NCBI GenBank assembly: GCA_965221295.1
Contig: OZ244879.1
Location: 62,001-126,000 of the forward strand
Source: Bin87 sp965221295
GTDB lineage: Bacteria > Chloroflexota > Dehalococcoidia > Lucifugimonadales > UBA3495
Length of the DNA stretch: 64,000 nt
Direction: 5' to 3'
Position numbers and translations under genes: made by a program. The notes beneath the pieces were generated by a model, which saw nothing but the letters and a program-made list of their open reading frames with translations, was not told the origin of the DNA and did not search any database. Below, piece by piece: positions 35,827 to 44,030 of the stretch (positions are counted from its first letter, which is position 1; every line of letters begins with the position of its first letter).

Positions 35827-36228
35827 ATGGAATATCGCATCAATCACGTTCACATCCGCGCGGCCGACCCACGCGCCACCGCGGCGTGGTACGAAAAGCA
35901 CTTCAACGCCCGCATCGTTTCGGAGCGCACGGTGATGCCCAACACCATCACCATCGGCATGGAGATGGGTGGCCAATGCCGCCTCAACGTGTCTTCAAAG
36001 CCGCCGGGAACTTCCGACCAGCGCGCCGTGGCCGAGTTGAACCGGCTGGGTCTGGAGCATTTCGGATTCGACGTGGAGGATATCGAGGCGGAGATGGAGA
36101 GGCTTACGGCCGCGGGAATTCACACCGTGTTGCCCATCACCGACACCCCCACCGGGTCCCGCCTGTCCTACATCGAAGGACCCGACGACGTGCTGATCGA
36201 ACTGGTGCAACCAGCGCCGACGGCGTGA
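35827..36228 (+). CDS. VOC family protein (glyoxalase/dioxygenase fold)
   Basis: The product is 133 residues. INHVHIRAADPRATAAWYEK, HFGFDVEDIEAEMERLTAAG and the C-terminal YIEGPDDVLIELVQ show the paired beta-alpha-beta modules and metal ligands (H near 8, H near 80, E near 127) of the vicinal-oxygen-chelate superfamily. The reaction could be a lyase, dioxygenase or epimerase. ATG 35827 follows CAGGAGA. Confidence 0.9.
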   Translation: MEYRINHVHIRAADPRATAAWYEKHFNARIVSERTVMPNTITIGMEMGGQCRLNVSSKPPGTSDQRAVAELNRLGLEHFGFDVEDIEAEMERLTAAGIHTVLPITDTPTGSRLSYIEGPDDVLIELVQPAPTA

Positions 36229-36237
36229 CGACCGTAG

Positions 36238-36327
36238 CCCAGTCCATACGGGCCCAATTCGCTCGGGCCCAGTTGATTCGGGCCCAGTTCACCCGCGCCC
36301 AGTTCACCCGAAGCCAGTTCGCTCGGG
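36238..36327. repeat. Six tandem 15-bp repeats between VOC and amidase genes
   Basis: Units of the form CCCAGTTCxCxCGGG start at 36238, 36253, 36268, 36283, 36298 and 36313. Read on the plus strand in one frame they give A-Q-F/L-x-R pentapeptides. No start codon or ribosome site makes this an obvious gene. Confidence 0.8.
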
Positions 36328-36370
36328 AAACAGCCCGCAGGAACAAACCAATGGGGCCAGGAGGCGTGTA

Positions 36371-37771
36371 ATGGCGGATCTGCCTCTGCACTACCAGACC
36401 ATCACCGAGGTGGCGGGACGGCTGGCATCTCGCGAGATTTCCCCGGTTGAACTCACGCAGGCAATGCTGGACCGCATCGCGACGCTGGACGGGGATCTGA
36501 AAAGCTATGCGACTCTGATGCCCGAAAGCGCCATGGCGTTGGCGCGGGCCGCCGAAGCCGAGATCGCCGCCGGACGCTACCGGGGCCAGTTGCACGGGGC
36601 GCCCATCGCCGTCAAGGACTTATGCTTCACTGCCGGCGTTACAACCATGGGAGGAGCCAAAGTTCTGCGCGACTTCGTTCCCGACTTTGACGGCACGGTG
36701 GTTCGCAAGCTGAAAAACGCCGGCGCCATCATCCTCGGCAAGCTCAACCTCACCGAAGGGGCGATGGCCGGCTACAATCCGGAGTTCGACATTCCTGTGA
36801 ACCCCTGGGGCGCGGACCGCTGGGCCGGCGCATCTTCCAGCGGTTCGGGCGTGGCCACGGCGGCAGGTCTCTGCTACGGCTCCCTGGGCAGCGACACCGG
36901 CGGATCGATTCGATTCCCGGCCGCCGCGTGCGGCACGGTGGGCATCAAACCGACCTGGGGCAGGGTGAGCCGCTACGGCGTGCTGGCGCTGGGGGAATCG
37001 CTGGACCACGTGGGTCCGATGACCCGCAGCGCGGCAGACGCCGGCATCATGCTGCAAGCCATGGCCGGCCATGATCCCAACGATCCAACCTCGCTGCGCG
37101 ATCCCGTCCCCGACCTGCTGTCCGGGTTGGGTAGAGGCGTCGCTGGGCTCCGCATCGGCGTGGATGAGGAATACATCGGCGGCGGCGACGTTGACGGCGA
37201 GGTTGCGGACGCTGTCCTAGCCGGGGCCCGCCTGCTGGAAAGTATGGGCGCGACGTTGACGCCAGTTCGGATGCCGGACACGTTGCCGTATTCTCGCGCC
37301 TGGGGCGTACTCTGCTCCGCGGAGGCCGCCGCCGCGCACCGGGAGACATTCCCATCTCGCGCCGACGACTACGGCCCCTGGTTCCGAGGTTGGCTGGAAA
37401 AGGGGCATAGGTACAGCGCAGCCGACTATGCCGCCGCCAATCTGGTCCGACTGGAGTGCAACGGCGTCTTGGCCGGCGTTTTCGCCGACATCGACGCGCT
37501 GGTTTGTCCATCCATGACCACGCCGCCGGGCCGGGTGACGCCGGCGGAGCTGTACGGCCCGATGGGCGATGACGAATGGACGTGGGGCCGATTCACCATA
37601 CCCTACGACTTCAACGGCGCGCCGACTATTTCCCTGCCAGCCGGGTTGAACAGCGAAGGTCTGCCGTTGAGCATCCAGTTCGTCGGCAAAAGCCGCGCCG
37701 AGCCGCTGCTGGTGCAGATTGGCGACGCCTACGAACGCGCGACGCAACACAACCTGACGCCGGCGATATGA
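36371..37771 (+). CDS. Amidase signature family protein
   Basis: The product is 466 residues. The Ser-Ser-Lys triad is visible as K82 (PIAVKDLCF), the Ser cluster 155-157 in WAGASSSGSGVATAAG, and nucleophile S179 in SDTGGSIRFPAAACG. It would hydrolyse an amide. Without GatB/C nearby, a GatA role is unlikely. ATG 36371 follows AGGAGG. It ends at a terminator before repeat block C. Confidence 0.92.
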   Translation: MADLPLHYQTITEVAGRLASREISPVELTQAMLDRIATLDGDLKSYATLMPESAMALARAAEAEIAAGRYRGQLHGAPIAVKDLCFTAGVTTMGGAKVLRDFVPDFDGTVVRKLKNAGAIILGKLNLTEGAMAGYNPEFDIPVNPWGADRWAGASSSGSGVATAAGLCYGSLGSDTGGSIRFPAAACGTVGIKPTWGRVSRYGVLALGESLDHVGPMTRSAADAGIMLQAMAGHDPNDPTSLRDPVPDLLSGLGRGVAGLRIGVDEEYIGGGDVDGEVADAVLAGARLLESMGATLTPVRMPDTLPYSRAWGVLCSAEAAAAHRETFPSRADDYGPWFRGWLEKGHRYSAADYAAANLVRLECNGVLAGVFADIDALVCPSMTTPPGRVTPAELYGPMGDDEWTWGRFTIPYDFNGAPTISLPAGLNSEGLPLSIQFVGKSRAEPLLVQIGDAYERATQHNLTPAI

Positions 37772-37779
37772 GGATAATC

Positions 37780-37814
37780 CCCGCCGCGCGGCTAACGCTC
37801 CACTAAGCGGCGGG
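37780..37814 (+). terminator. Terminator after the amidase gene
   Basis: CCCGCCGC (37780-37787) pairs with GCGGCGGG (37807-37814) around a 19-base loop, followed by TT. Confidence 0.5.
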
Positions 37815-37850
37815 TTGGCCCTCCTCGCCATGCCCATCAAAGCGCCTAGC

Positions 37851-38650
37851 CTGTCATTGCGAGCGCAGCGCGGCAATCCCGACGACCGCGACGCGCGGCG
37901 CTCCGCCTCCTGCCCAGCCCCGGCGGCCGTTCGCCCAGGCATCGGGATTGCCGCGTCGCTGACGCTCCTCGCAATGACAGATTAATTGGGCGCTCCTTGC
38001 AACGACTGATACTATAGCCACCACGAGCGTTTCCCACCTGTACTTGCGAGCGCAGCGCGGCAATCTCGTTGATCGCAACGCGCGGCGCTCCGCCCCCCGC
38101 CCAGCCCCGGCGGCCGTTCGCCCAGGCGTCGGGATTGCCGCGTCGCTGGCGCTCCTCGCAACGACAGATTAATGAGGCGCTCCTCGCAACGACTGATGCT
38201 ATAGCCACCACGAGCGTTTCCCACCTGTCATTGCGAGCGCAGCGCGGACATCTCGATGATCGCAACGCGCGGCGCTCCGCCCCCCGCCCAGCCCCGGCGG
38301 CCGTTCGCCCAGGCGTCGGGATTGCCGCGTCGCTGGCGCTCCTCGCAACGACAGATTAATGAGGCGCTCCTCGCAACGACTGATGCTATAGCCACCACGA
38401 GCGTATCCCACCTGTCATTGCGAGCGCAGCGCGGCAATCTCGACGATCGCAACGCGCGGCGCTCCGCCCCCCGCCCAGCCCCGGCGGCCGTTCGCTCAGG
38501 CATCGGGATTGCCGCGTCGCTGACGCTCCTCGCAATGACAGATTAATGAGGCGCTCCTCGCAACCACTGATGCTATAGCCACCACGAGCGTTTCCCACCT
38601 GTCATTGCGAGCGCAGCGCGGCAATCTCGTTGATCGCAACCAACGGCCGT
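37851..38650. repeat. Palindromic repeat block C: 187-bp tandem array
   Basis: The left end CTGTCATTGCGAG (one copy CTGTACTTGCGAG) starts at 37851, 38038, 38225, 38412 and 38599, each exactly 187 bp apart. Each unit has a full element of about 130 bp (first copy 37851-37980, ending CTCGCAATGACAG) plus a linker with ATGCTATAGCCACCACGAGC. There are four full units and part of a fifth. ORFs here are repeat products. The array lies between convergent genes. Confidence 0.95.
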
Positions 38651-38666
38651 TCGGCGCCGTTGCTGT

Positions 38667-40085
38667 CTAGCTTACCGGCCCGCCCAACGGCGCTCGGGGT
38701 TCGCCGCTTTCCAGGAACTTGCCGTAGCCTGGCGATTGTTGCAGTTCGCCGTCCTTGAGCAACGTCTGGCCGCGCAGCATCGTCAGCCACGGGCGACCAT
38801 TCACCTGCCAACCCTCGAATAGCGTGTAGCCCGCGTTGCTGTGGTGATTTTGCGACGTGATGATGCGGTCTCCCTTTGGGTCAAGGATCAGGAAGTCGGC
38901 GTCGGAACCGACCTGAATCACTCCCTTGCGCGGGTAGATGCCGAAGACGCGCGCCGGGTTCTCAGCCATGACCCTGGCCAGCCACCAGATGGGCATACCG
39001 CGTTTGACCACGCCCTCGCTGTACATCAGCGGCACGATGGTCTCGATGCCCGGGGAACCGAAAGGCACCGACGCGCCGTTGGCATCCACGAAGATGTTGT
39101 CCCAACCGGGCTGCTTGAGCTCGCGGGGGTGCGGCGAGTGGTCGCTGGCCACGATGGAAACATGGCCCTGACGTAGGCCTTGCCACAGCGCGTCCCGGTC
39201 GGGGCCCTCCTCGGGACGCAGCGGCGGGCCGATCTTCGCCAGGGGGCCGAACTCGGCCATCTGGGCGTCGGACAACAGCAGGTATTGGGGACAGGTTTCG
39301 GTCCACACGCGTTGACCCAGGCTCTGGGCCTGCTTGATGCGCTCCAGGCCCAGCTGCGTGCTCAGGTGCACCACGTAGGTGGGGCAGCGAGTGGCGGCGG
39401 ACATCTTGACGGCGCGGTTGATCGCCTCTTCCTCGGCCCAGTCGGGGCAGGCCGCCGGGAAGTCAGTGGGGTGGGTGTGTCCCTCGCCGATCAGTTTGTT
39501 TTCCAAGTATTCGATGATGTTGCCACTTTCACAATGGAGCTGCAGGACGCCACCACCGCGGCCGACCAGATCCATGGCTTCGCAGATGTAGTCGTCGTCG
39601 CACATGCGGCCGGGCCGCTTCTTGTACGTCATGAACATCTTGAACGACTTGACGCCCAGGTCGATGGCGTCGGGCAGGCCGGCCAGGATGCTGGGCCGAT
39701 TCTGGAGGATGAAATGGAAGGCGAAGTCGGTGAGGGCGCATTGCTCCACCGTTTCCTGTGTCCGGTGCGTAGCTTGGGGCAGGGTCTCGTCGCCCTCCAG
39801 TTGGTAGGTTCCGAAGGGAATCAGCGTCGTGAGCCCGGCGTGGGCGGCGGCCAGGGAACCCAGGGCGTAGTCATCGTGGCCGTCCAGGTGAACGTGGCTG
39901 TCGATGAGTCCGGGCAGGACGAACTTGCCCGAGGCGTCGATGTAGTTGTCGGCGGGCGGCAGGTACGCCTCTGGCCCGATGGCGACGATCTTCTCGCCGG
40001 CGACGGCGATGGAACTCTCGTATACCTGGGAAGAGGTGACGATCTGTCCACCCACGATTACGGTGTCAACATGGTTGGCAGGCAC
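38667..40085 (-). CDS. Dihydropyrimidinase/hydantoinase-like cyclic amidohydrolase
   Basis: The product is 472 residues with a metal-dependent TIM barrel: H64 and H66 in LPGLIDSHVHLDGH, the likely carbamylated K149 in KSFKMFMTYK, H184 in QLHCESG, VVHLST and SDHSPH. ADFLILDPKGDRII begins the outer beta-sandwich. Family members open cyclic amides such as dihydropyrimidines, hydantoins or allantoin. ATG 40085 follows GGAGG. With the amidase across the repeat array, breakdown of N-containing organics is plausible. Confidence 0.9.
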   Translation of the reverse strand: MPANHVDTVIVGGQIVTSSQVYESSIAVAGEKIVAIGPEAYLPPADNYIDASGKFVLPGLIDSHVHLDGHDDYALGSLAAAHAGLTTLIPFGTYQLEGDETLPQATHRTQETVEQCALTDFAFHFILQNRPSILAGLPDAIDLGVKSFKMFMTYKKRPGRMCDDDYICEAMDLVGRGGGVLQLHCESGNIIEYLENKLIGEGHTHPTDFPAACPDWAEEEAINRAVKMSAATRCPTYVVHLSTQLGLERIKQAQSLGQRVWTETCPQYLLLSDAQMAEFGPLAKIGPPLRPEEGPDRDALWQGLRQGHVSIVASDHSPHPRELKQPGWDNIFVDANGASVPFGSPGIETIVPLMYSEGVVKRGMPIWWLARVMAENPARVFGIYPRKGVIQVGSDADFLILDPKGDRIITSQNHHSNAGYTLFEGWQVNGRPWLTMLRGQTLLKDGELQQSPGYGKFLESGEPRAPLGGPVS

Positions 40086-40172
40086 GGCTCGCCTCCTTTG
40101 ATTGGTATTGGGTGTACCCGCACGATTGCATCTTCGCTGGCTTTTTGTGGTCGTTCCCCATGTGTGTCGGCG

Positions 40173-41195
40173 CTAGTTCCTGCCTCGTTCTTCTACGGGT
40201 ATGGGTTCGGCCAGCATTGCAACTCGTTCGCTTCTGCTTGCCCTACGCCACCGTTCAGCTCTTGATTCAAGTTCGTTATTCGCTTGTACAGATTTTCTTT
40301 GATTGCACCGATAACAATTGTCGTACAAGTAGGCTCGCATACCCATCATCTCTCTGTGACACAACATGCAATGTCGATGAGAATCCGGGGACAGTCCGCG
40401 CTGGTAGCACGGAACGCGACCCAATCGTCTGGCCAGGTAGCAACAATAACAGCGAATGTATTCTCGCTCCCATATGGCTGTTCCGCAATCCAAGCAATGA
40501 TCGTGCTCGGGTCCGTCGATCAAGTTACATGGCGGCCGGCAACAAGTATGTTTGGGACAACTGGGGCGCCCGCAACGGCAGAGGCGTTTGGAGCAAGGAC
40601 ATAGAGAGTCGATTCCCATACCTTGGAGCTTGTCGGGGCGAATTACAATTGTTTCGAGCTTTTCGAGATCTGCGGCTTCGCTTAAGTGAAACTCCAATAA
40701 GGGACGCCCGTGGGACGTTGCCCACTCCACTACGGGCGGCTCCGGAGCATGCGTTACGACTACTTCAACCAGCACAACCGTCTTACCGTTGTTGATTAGT
40801 CGCACGTCGGGTTGGATGTTGCTCGTTTCTATGCGGCTTTCCATCGCAACAGCGTTGGCTGATTTCAGTACGTTGCCTTGGTGCTTCCCGCACAGACAGG
40901 AGCATGAGTATTCTAGCCTGACTTCTGTATGGTCAGACAAACCAATCCTGAATCTATTGTAGAGAATCCGCACGGCAGTTTTGTGCAACCACGATTCCAC
41001 GCCGCAGTCTTTTGCTGGAGGATGGTGTGCAAAATGCCATCGGCGAATATCCCCCTGCCGCGCTTGTAATGGAGCTTCGCAACCGGGACAAACGCAACCA
41101 CAGGCGGCGCCGTTTGGAACGTCCTGCGCCTTGACCAAGACGCCATCGGCATTCAGTCCGTATGGGATGAGGGGCGAGGTCCCCTTGCCGTCCAT
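40173..41195 (-). CDS. CoiA-like PD-(D/E)XK nuclease-fold protein, Cys-rich
   Basis: The product is 340 residues. The N-terminus resembles CoiA: CVCPGCEAPLQARQGDIRRW then HFAHH, with C36/C39 and H54/H57 placed like a small zinc-binding module. A nuclease-like core follows with QPDVRLINNGKTVVLVEVVV: D130 and E144 fit a PD-(D/E)XK site. The last 150 residues hold many CxxC pairs (CPCSKRLCRCGRPSC, CYCC, CMLC, CYRC), probably zinc ribbons. The gene is richer in A/T than its neighbours, which suggests transfer. No competence or defence genes are next to it. ATG 41195 has no clear ribosome site. Confidence 0.65.
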   Translation of the reverse strand: MDGKGTSPLIPYGLNADGVLVKAQDVPNGAACGCVCPGCEAPLQARQGDIRRWHFAHHPPAKDCGVESWLHKTAVRILYNRFRIGLSDHTEVRLEYSCSCLCGKHQGNVLKSANAVAMESRIETSNIQPDVRLINNGKTVVLVEVVVTHAPEPPVVEWATSHGRPLLEFHLSEAADLEKLETIVIRPDKLQGMGIDSLCPCSKRLCRCGRPSCPKHTCCRPPCNLIDGPEHDHCLDCGTAIWEREYIRCYCCYLARRLGRVPCYQRGLSPDSHRHCMLCHREMMGMRAYLYDNCYRCNQRKSVQANNELESRAERWRRASRSERVAMLAEPIPVEERGRN

Positions 41196-41247
41196 ATCGT
41201 GGCATTCTCCATTGTATCTACGTGAAACCTGCGCAATGTTGCAGATC

Positions 41248-42426
41248 CTAGAACACCCCCTGGGGATCGAGGCCCAGGATGTGCTGGCCGGCGGTTTCGT
41301 AGTGCACGTGGTGTCCCTGAACGTGCTGGGTTATGACGTGCATGTCTTGGAACCGGCGTTGGATGGGGTTGGACTGGAAGATGCCGCCGGCTCCACAGAG
41401 GGTGTAAACCGTGTCCACTACCTGGGCCGATGTGCGGATGGCGTGGGTGGCGGCGACACGCAGTTGGATTCGTTCGTCGATGGTCAAGCCGCCTCGGACG
41501 CAGGCGGATTCCCACAGGCGGGCGTGGCTCTCGCGGAGGAAGGCCCGCGCCGACGCTTGCAGCGCGTGGGCTTCGCCGATGGCCCGCTGGGTGGTTTGGT
41601 GGTCCCGCAGCAGTACCCCCGAGCGGTAGGGCGTCCGGCTGCCGCCCACTTCGATGGCGATGTCCAGGCTCTTGCGGGCCACCCCCAGGGCAACGGTGGC
41701 GAAGCCGGTGGCGAACAGCAACGTGGTGGGAATTTGGTAGAGCGGACCATCCGACCAGGATTCGCCTTCCTGCACGAAGGAGCGTTCTTCCGGGATGAAC
41801 AGGTCGTCAACCTGGAAACTGAAACTGCCGGTGCCGCGTAGTCCAGCAACCTGCCAAAGGTCCACCATCCGCACCTGATCAATGGGCATCAGGTGGAGAC
41901 GCGCTTGCGGCGGCTGTCCGTCGATGGCCGCGCCGTTGGATGGCGCAACGGAAGCCAACGCCGCGATCCAGGTGGCATGATCACTGCCGCTGCTGAAGTT
42001 CCAATGACCGCTGAGTTGGTATCCACCCGGCGCCGGAACCGATTTCGACCCGGCGGCCGGCGGCCCGTTGGTGACCACCGCTCGTGGTTCGTCCCAGATT
42101 TCCCGCGCCGTCGCCATGGGCATCCGTGTGGACCTGGTGGAAAAGACATTGTTTTGGTTGAGGCACCAGGCCACGCTGGCGTCAGCGGCGGCGAACAGCT
42201 CCAGAATGCGCAAAAAGTCAGGATGGGCCAGTTGCGCGCCGCCCAGCTCGCGGGGCAGCAGCAGACGGAAGAAGCCGGCGTCGGCCATGTCGGCCGCCAG
42301 GCCGGGTGGCATCTGCCGCTCGGCGTCGATGGCGTCAGCGGCGTCGGCGACGCGCTCTACGAAGGACGGCGCGGCGGCAAGGTAATGGTCAATGTCAGTG
42401 GAAACGGGAAGGGTGGAGGTGGCCAT
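41248..42426 (-). CDS. Acyl-CoA dehydrogenase-fold flavin monooxygenase-like protein
   Basis: The product is 392 residues. AADMADAGFFRLLLPRELGG, ADASVAWCLNQNNVFSTRS, YQLSGHWNFSSGSDHATWIA and LRGTGSFSFQVDDLFIPEER match the group that includes HsaA-type flavin hydroxylases, which share the acyl-CoA dehydrogenase fold. No obvious catalytic Glu for acyl-CoA oxidation is apparent, so hydroxylation with a flavin reductase partner is likelier. ATG 42426 follows GAGAGAAAT; the ORF can extend to 42486 without support. Confidence 0.85.
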   Translation of the reverse strand: MATSTLPVSTDIDHYLAAAPSFVERVADAADAIDAERQMPPGLAADMADAGFFRLLLPRELGGAQLAHPDFLRILELFAAADASVAWCLNQNNVFSTRSTRMPMATAREIWDEPRAVVTNGPPAAGSKSVPAPGGYQLSGHWNFSSGSDHATWIAALASVAPSNGAAIDGQPPQARLHLMPIDQVRMVDLWQVAGLRGTGSFSFQVDDLFIPEERSFVQEGESWSDGPLYQIPTTLLFATGFATVALGVARKSLDIAIEVGGSRTPYRSGVLLRDHQTTQRAIGEAHALQASARAFLRESHARLWESACVRGGLTIDERIQLRVAATHAIRTSAQVVDTVYTLCGAGGIFQSNPIQRRFQDMHVITQHVQGHHVHYETAGQHILGLDPQGVF

Positions 42427-42870
42427 TATTTCTCTCGGCGCGGATTGATTTTGGCCTACGGTACACGGGCGCAATTCCGGTGTCAAAGGGTATCGTCCGC
42501 TGATCGACTCCTAGAGGCCTGCTACACGTCATGTATCGGGCGGCCCTGGGGCGGCGCCGGAAATCGCCAAGCGGACAGGATGATTCCGCAGGCGCGTGGC
42601 GTGGCGTCGGTGATGTACTGTCAATCGTCGGGATCCCTCGGGCATCGCGAGGGCGGCGCGGCAAATTGGTTGACCATAAACGACGGCCGCTTGGCCCCGC
42701 CTACAGACGATGGTTCGCCTGGAATGCGGCATTGCAACGTCGCGTCCGCGCTTCCCAATGACGACGAGGCGAGCGCCTGGCCGTGGCGGGCCGTAGCAGC
42801 GGCGCCAGCGTGTTTTCCGCTGGGCAACGGCTATGCCGAATTAGCCGTCCCTTGGCGGCGTGTCGGGTAG
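42427..42870. other. Intergenic region with a decayed repeat element
   Basis: About 440 bp without a gene. At about 42648-42770, CATCGCGAGGGCGGCGCGGC, then GGTTGACC and GACGGCCG, and later CCCAATGACG, look like a worn copy of the palindromic repeat. TAGAAT at 42871-42876 may be the -10 box for the next gene. Confidence 0.4.
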
Positions 42871-42908
42871 TAGAATGATTGAACGCAACCAAAGCACAGG
42901 AGACCACC

Positions 42909-43157
42909 ATGCCCGAACCCGCCGCCACCAGCAACAACCAGTTCATGTTCTCCACCGAGGAATGGGGAATGGTGTCCAAAACGCAGATTGAACGCTCCAC
43001 GGTTCCCGGCGACACGAACGAGGATTCGGGCGTTCTGGTGGTCTGGACTCGAGGAACCGCGGATCGCCCCAACGCCGGTTGGACAGCCCGGCACGCCATA
43101 TCGGGCGACGCTCTGCGCGATGCCCTGCGCGACGCCGGGCTGATACCGGAGAGTTAG
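42909..43157 (+). CDS. Small hypothetical protein
   Basis: The product is 82 residues from ATG 42909, which follows CAGGAGA. It contains FMFSTEEWGMVSKTQIERST, VLVVWTRGTADRPNAGWTAR and ALRDALRDAGLIPES. I do not recognise the family. It is soluble, with no signal peptide. The good ribosome site and even composition support a real gene. Confidence 0.65.
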   Translation: MPEPAATSNNQFMFSTEEWGMVSKTQIERSTVPGDTNEDSGVLVVWTRGTADRPNAGWTARHAISGDALRDALRDAGLIPES

Positions 43158-43314
43158 CGGAACCTTCCACGCGCCAGCCCAGACAACCCTTACGCGCCAA
43201 CCTCCGGCCCGTCATCGTAACTGGCTCCCGGCGACTGCCCGCTACCCTACATGCCCAGCGCTGATCCCCAACCGCGACCAACAACAAAGATGCCGCGAGG
43301 AGCGCCTCTTTCTC

Positions 43315-43751
43315 CTGTCATTGCGAGGAGCGCTAGCGACGCGGCAATCCCGTTGCCTGGGCCAACGGCCGCTGGGGCGGGGGGGGGGGGGGGCGAGCCT
43401 TGCGGTCAACGAGATTGCCGCGCTTCGCTCGCAATGACAGGTGGGAAAGGCTCCCAATCACTCGCACAACTGTCATTGCCAGGAGCGCTAGCGACGCGGC
43501 AATCCCGTTGCCTGGGCCAACGGCCGCTGGGGCGGGGCGGCGGAGCGCCGAGCCGGGCGGTCGTCGAGATTGCCGCGCTTCGCTCGCAATGACAGCTGGG
43601 GAAGGGCTCGCAATGACTCCCCCAACTGTCATTGCCAGGAGCGCTAGCGACGCGGCAATCCCGTTGCCTGGGCCAACGGCCGCTGGGGCGGGCCGGCGGA
43701 GCGCCGAGCCTGGCGGTCGTCGAGATTGCCGCGCTTCGCTCGCAATGACAG
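43315..43751. repeat. Palindromic repeat block D: about 155-bp tandem units
   Basis: Elements in the reverse orientation start at 43315, 43470 and 43626 (155 and 156 bp apart) and end with CGCTCGCAATGACAG, the last at 43751. The first unit contains a run of 15 G at 43379-43393. ORFs here are repeat products. Upstream 43158-43314 holds nothing recognisable. Confidence 0.92.
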
Positions 43752-43904
43752 GTGGGGAAGGACTCGCAATGATAGGTGGGGGAGGGCGCCGCGGCAAAGG
43801 CCACCGTCGGCCGGGTGGCCGGGGTTAGGGAAACCGATCGCTGAAATTGCGCCTAGCAAGCGCATTGGTGATAATCAAATCCCAACAGTATCATCGATTC
43901 GGAA

Positions 43905-43934
43905 TTGACAAATCGGCCCTTCGGAAAGTAGCAT
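43905..43934 (+). promoter_or_regulatory. Candidate promoter of the ABC importer operon
   Basis: TTGACA (43905-43910), an 18-bp spacer and TAGCAT (43929-43934) lie about 97 bp before ATG 44031. Confidence 0.5.
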
Positions 43935-44030
43935 CGGTCTTCACTGGCAGCCGCGCGCTGCCGTCGGTACACTTTGGGCTCCGTTTACACCATTCCGAAC
44001 GGACCGCAGCCACCAGGGAGGTCTCACTCG

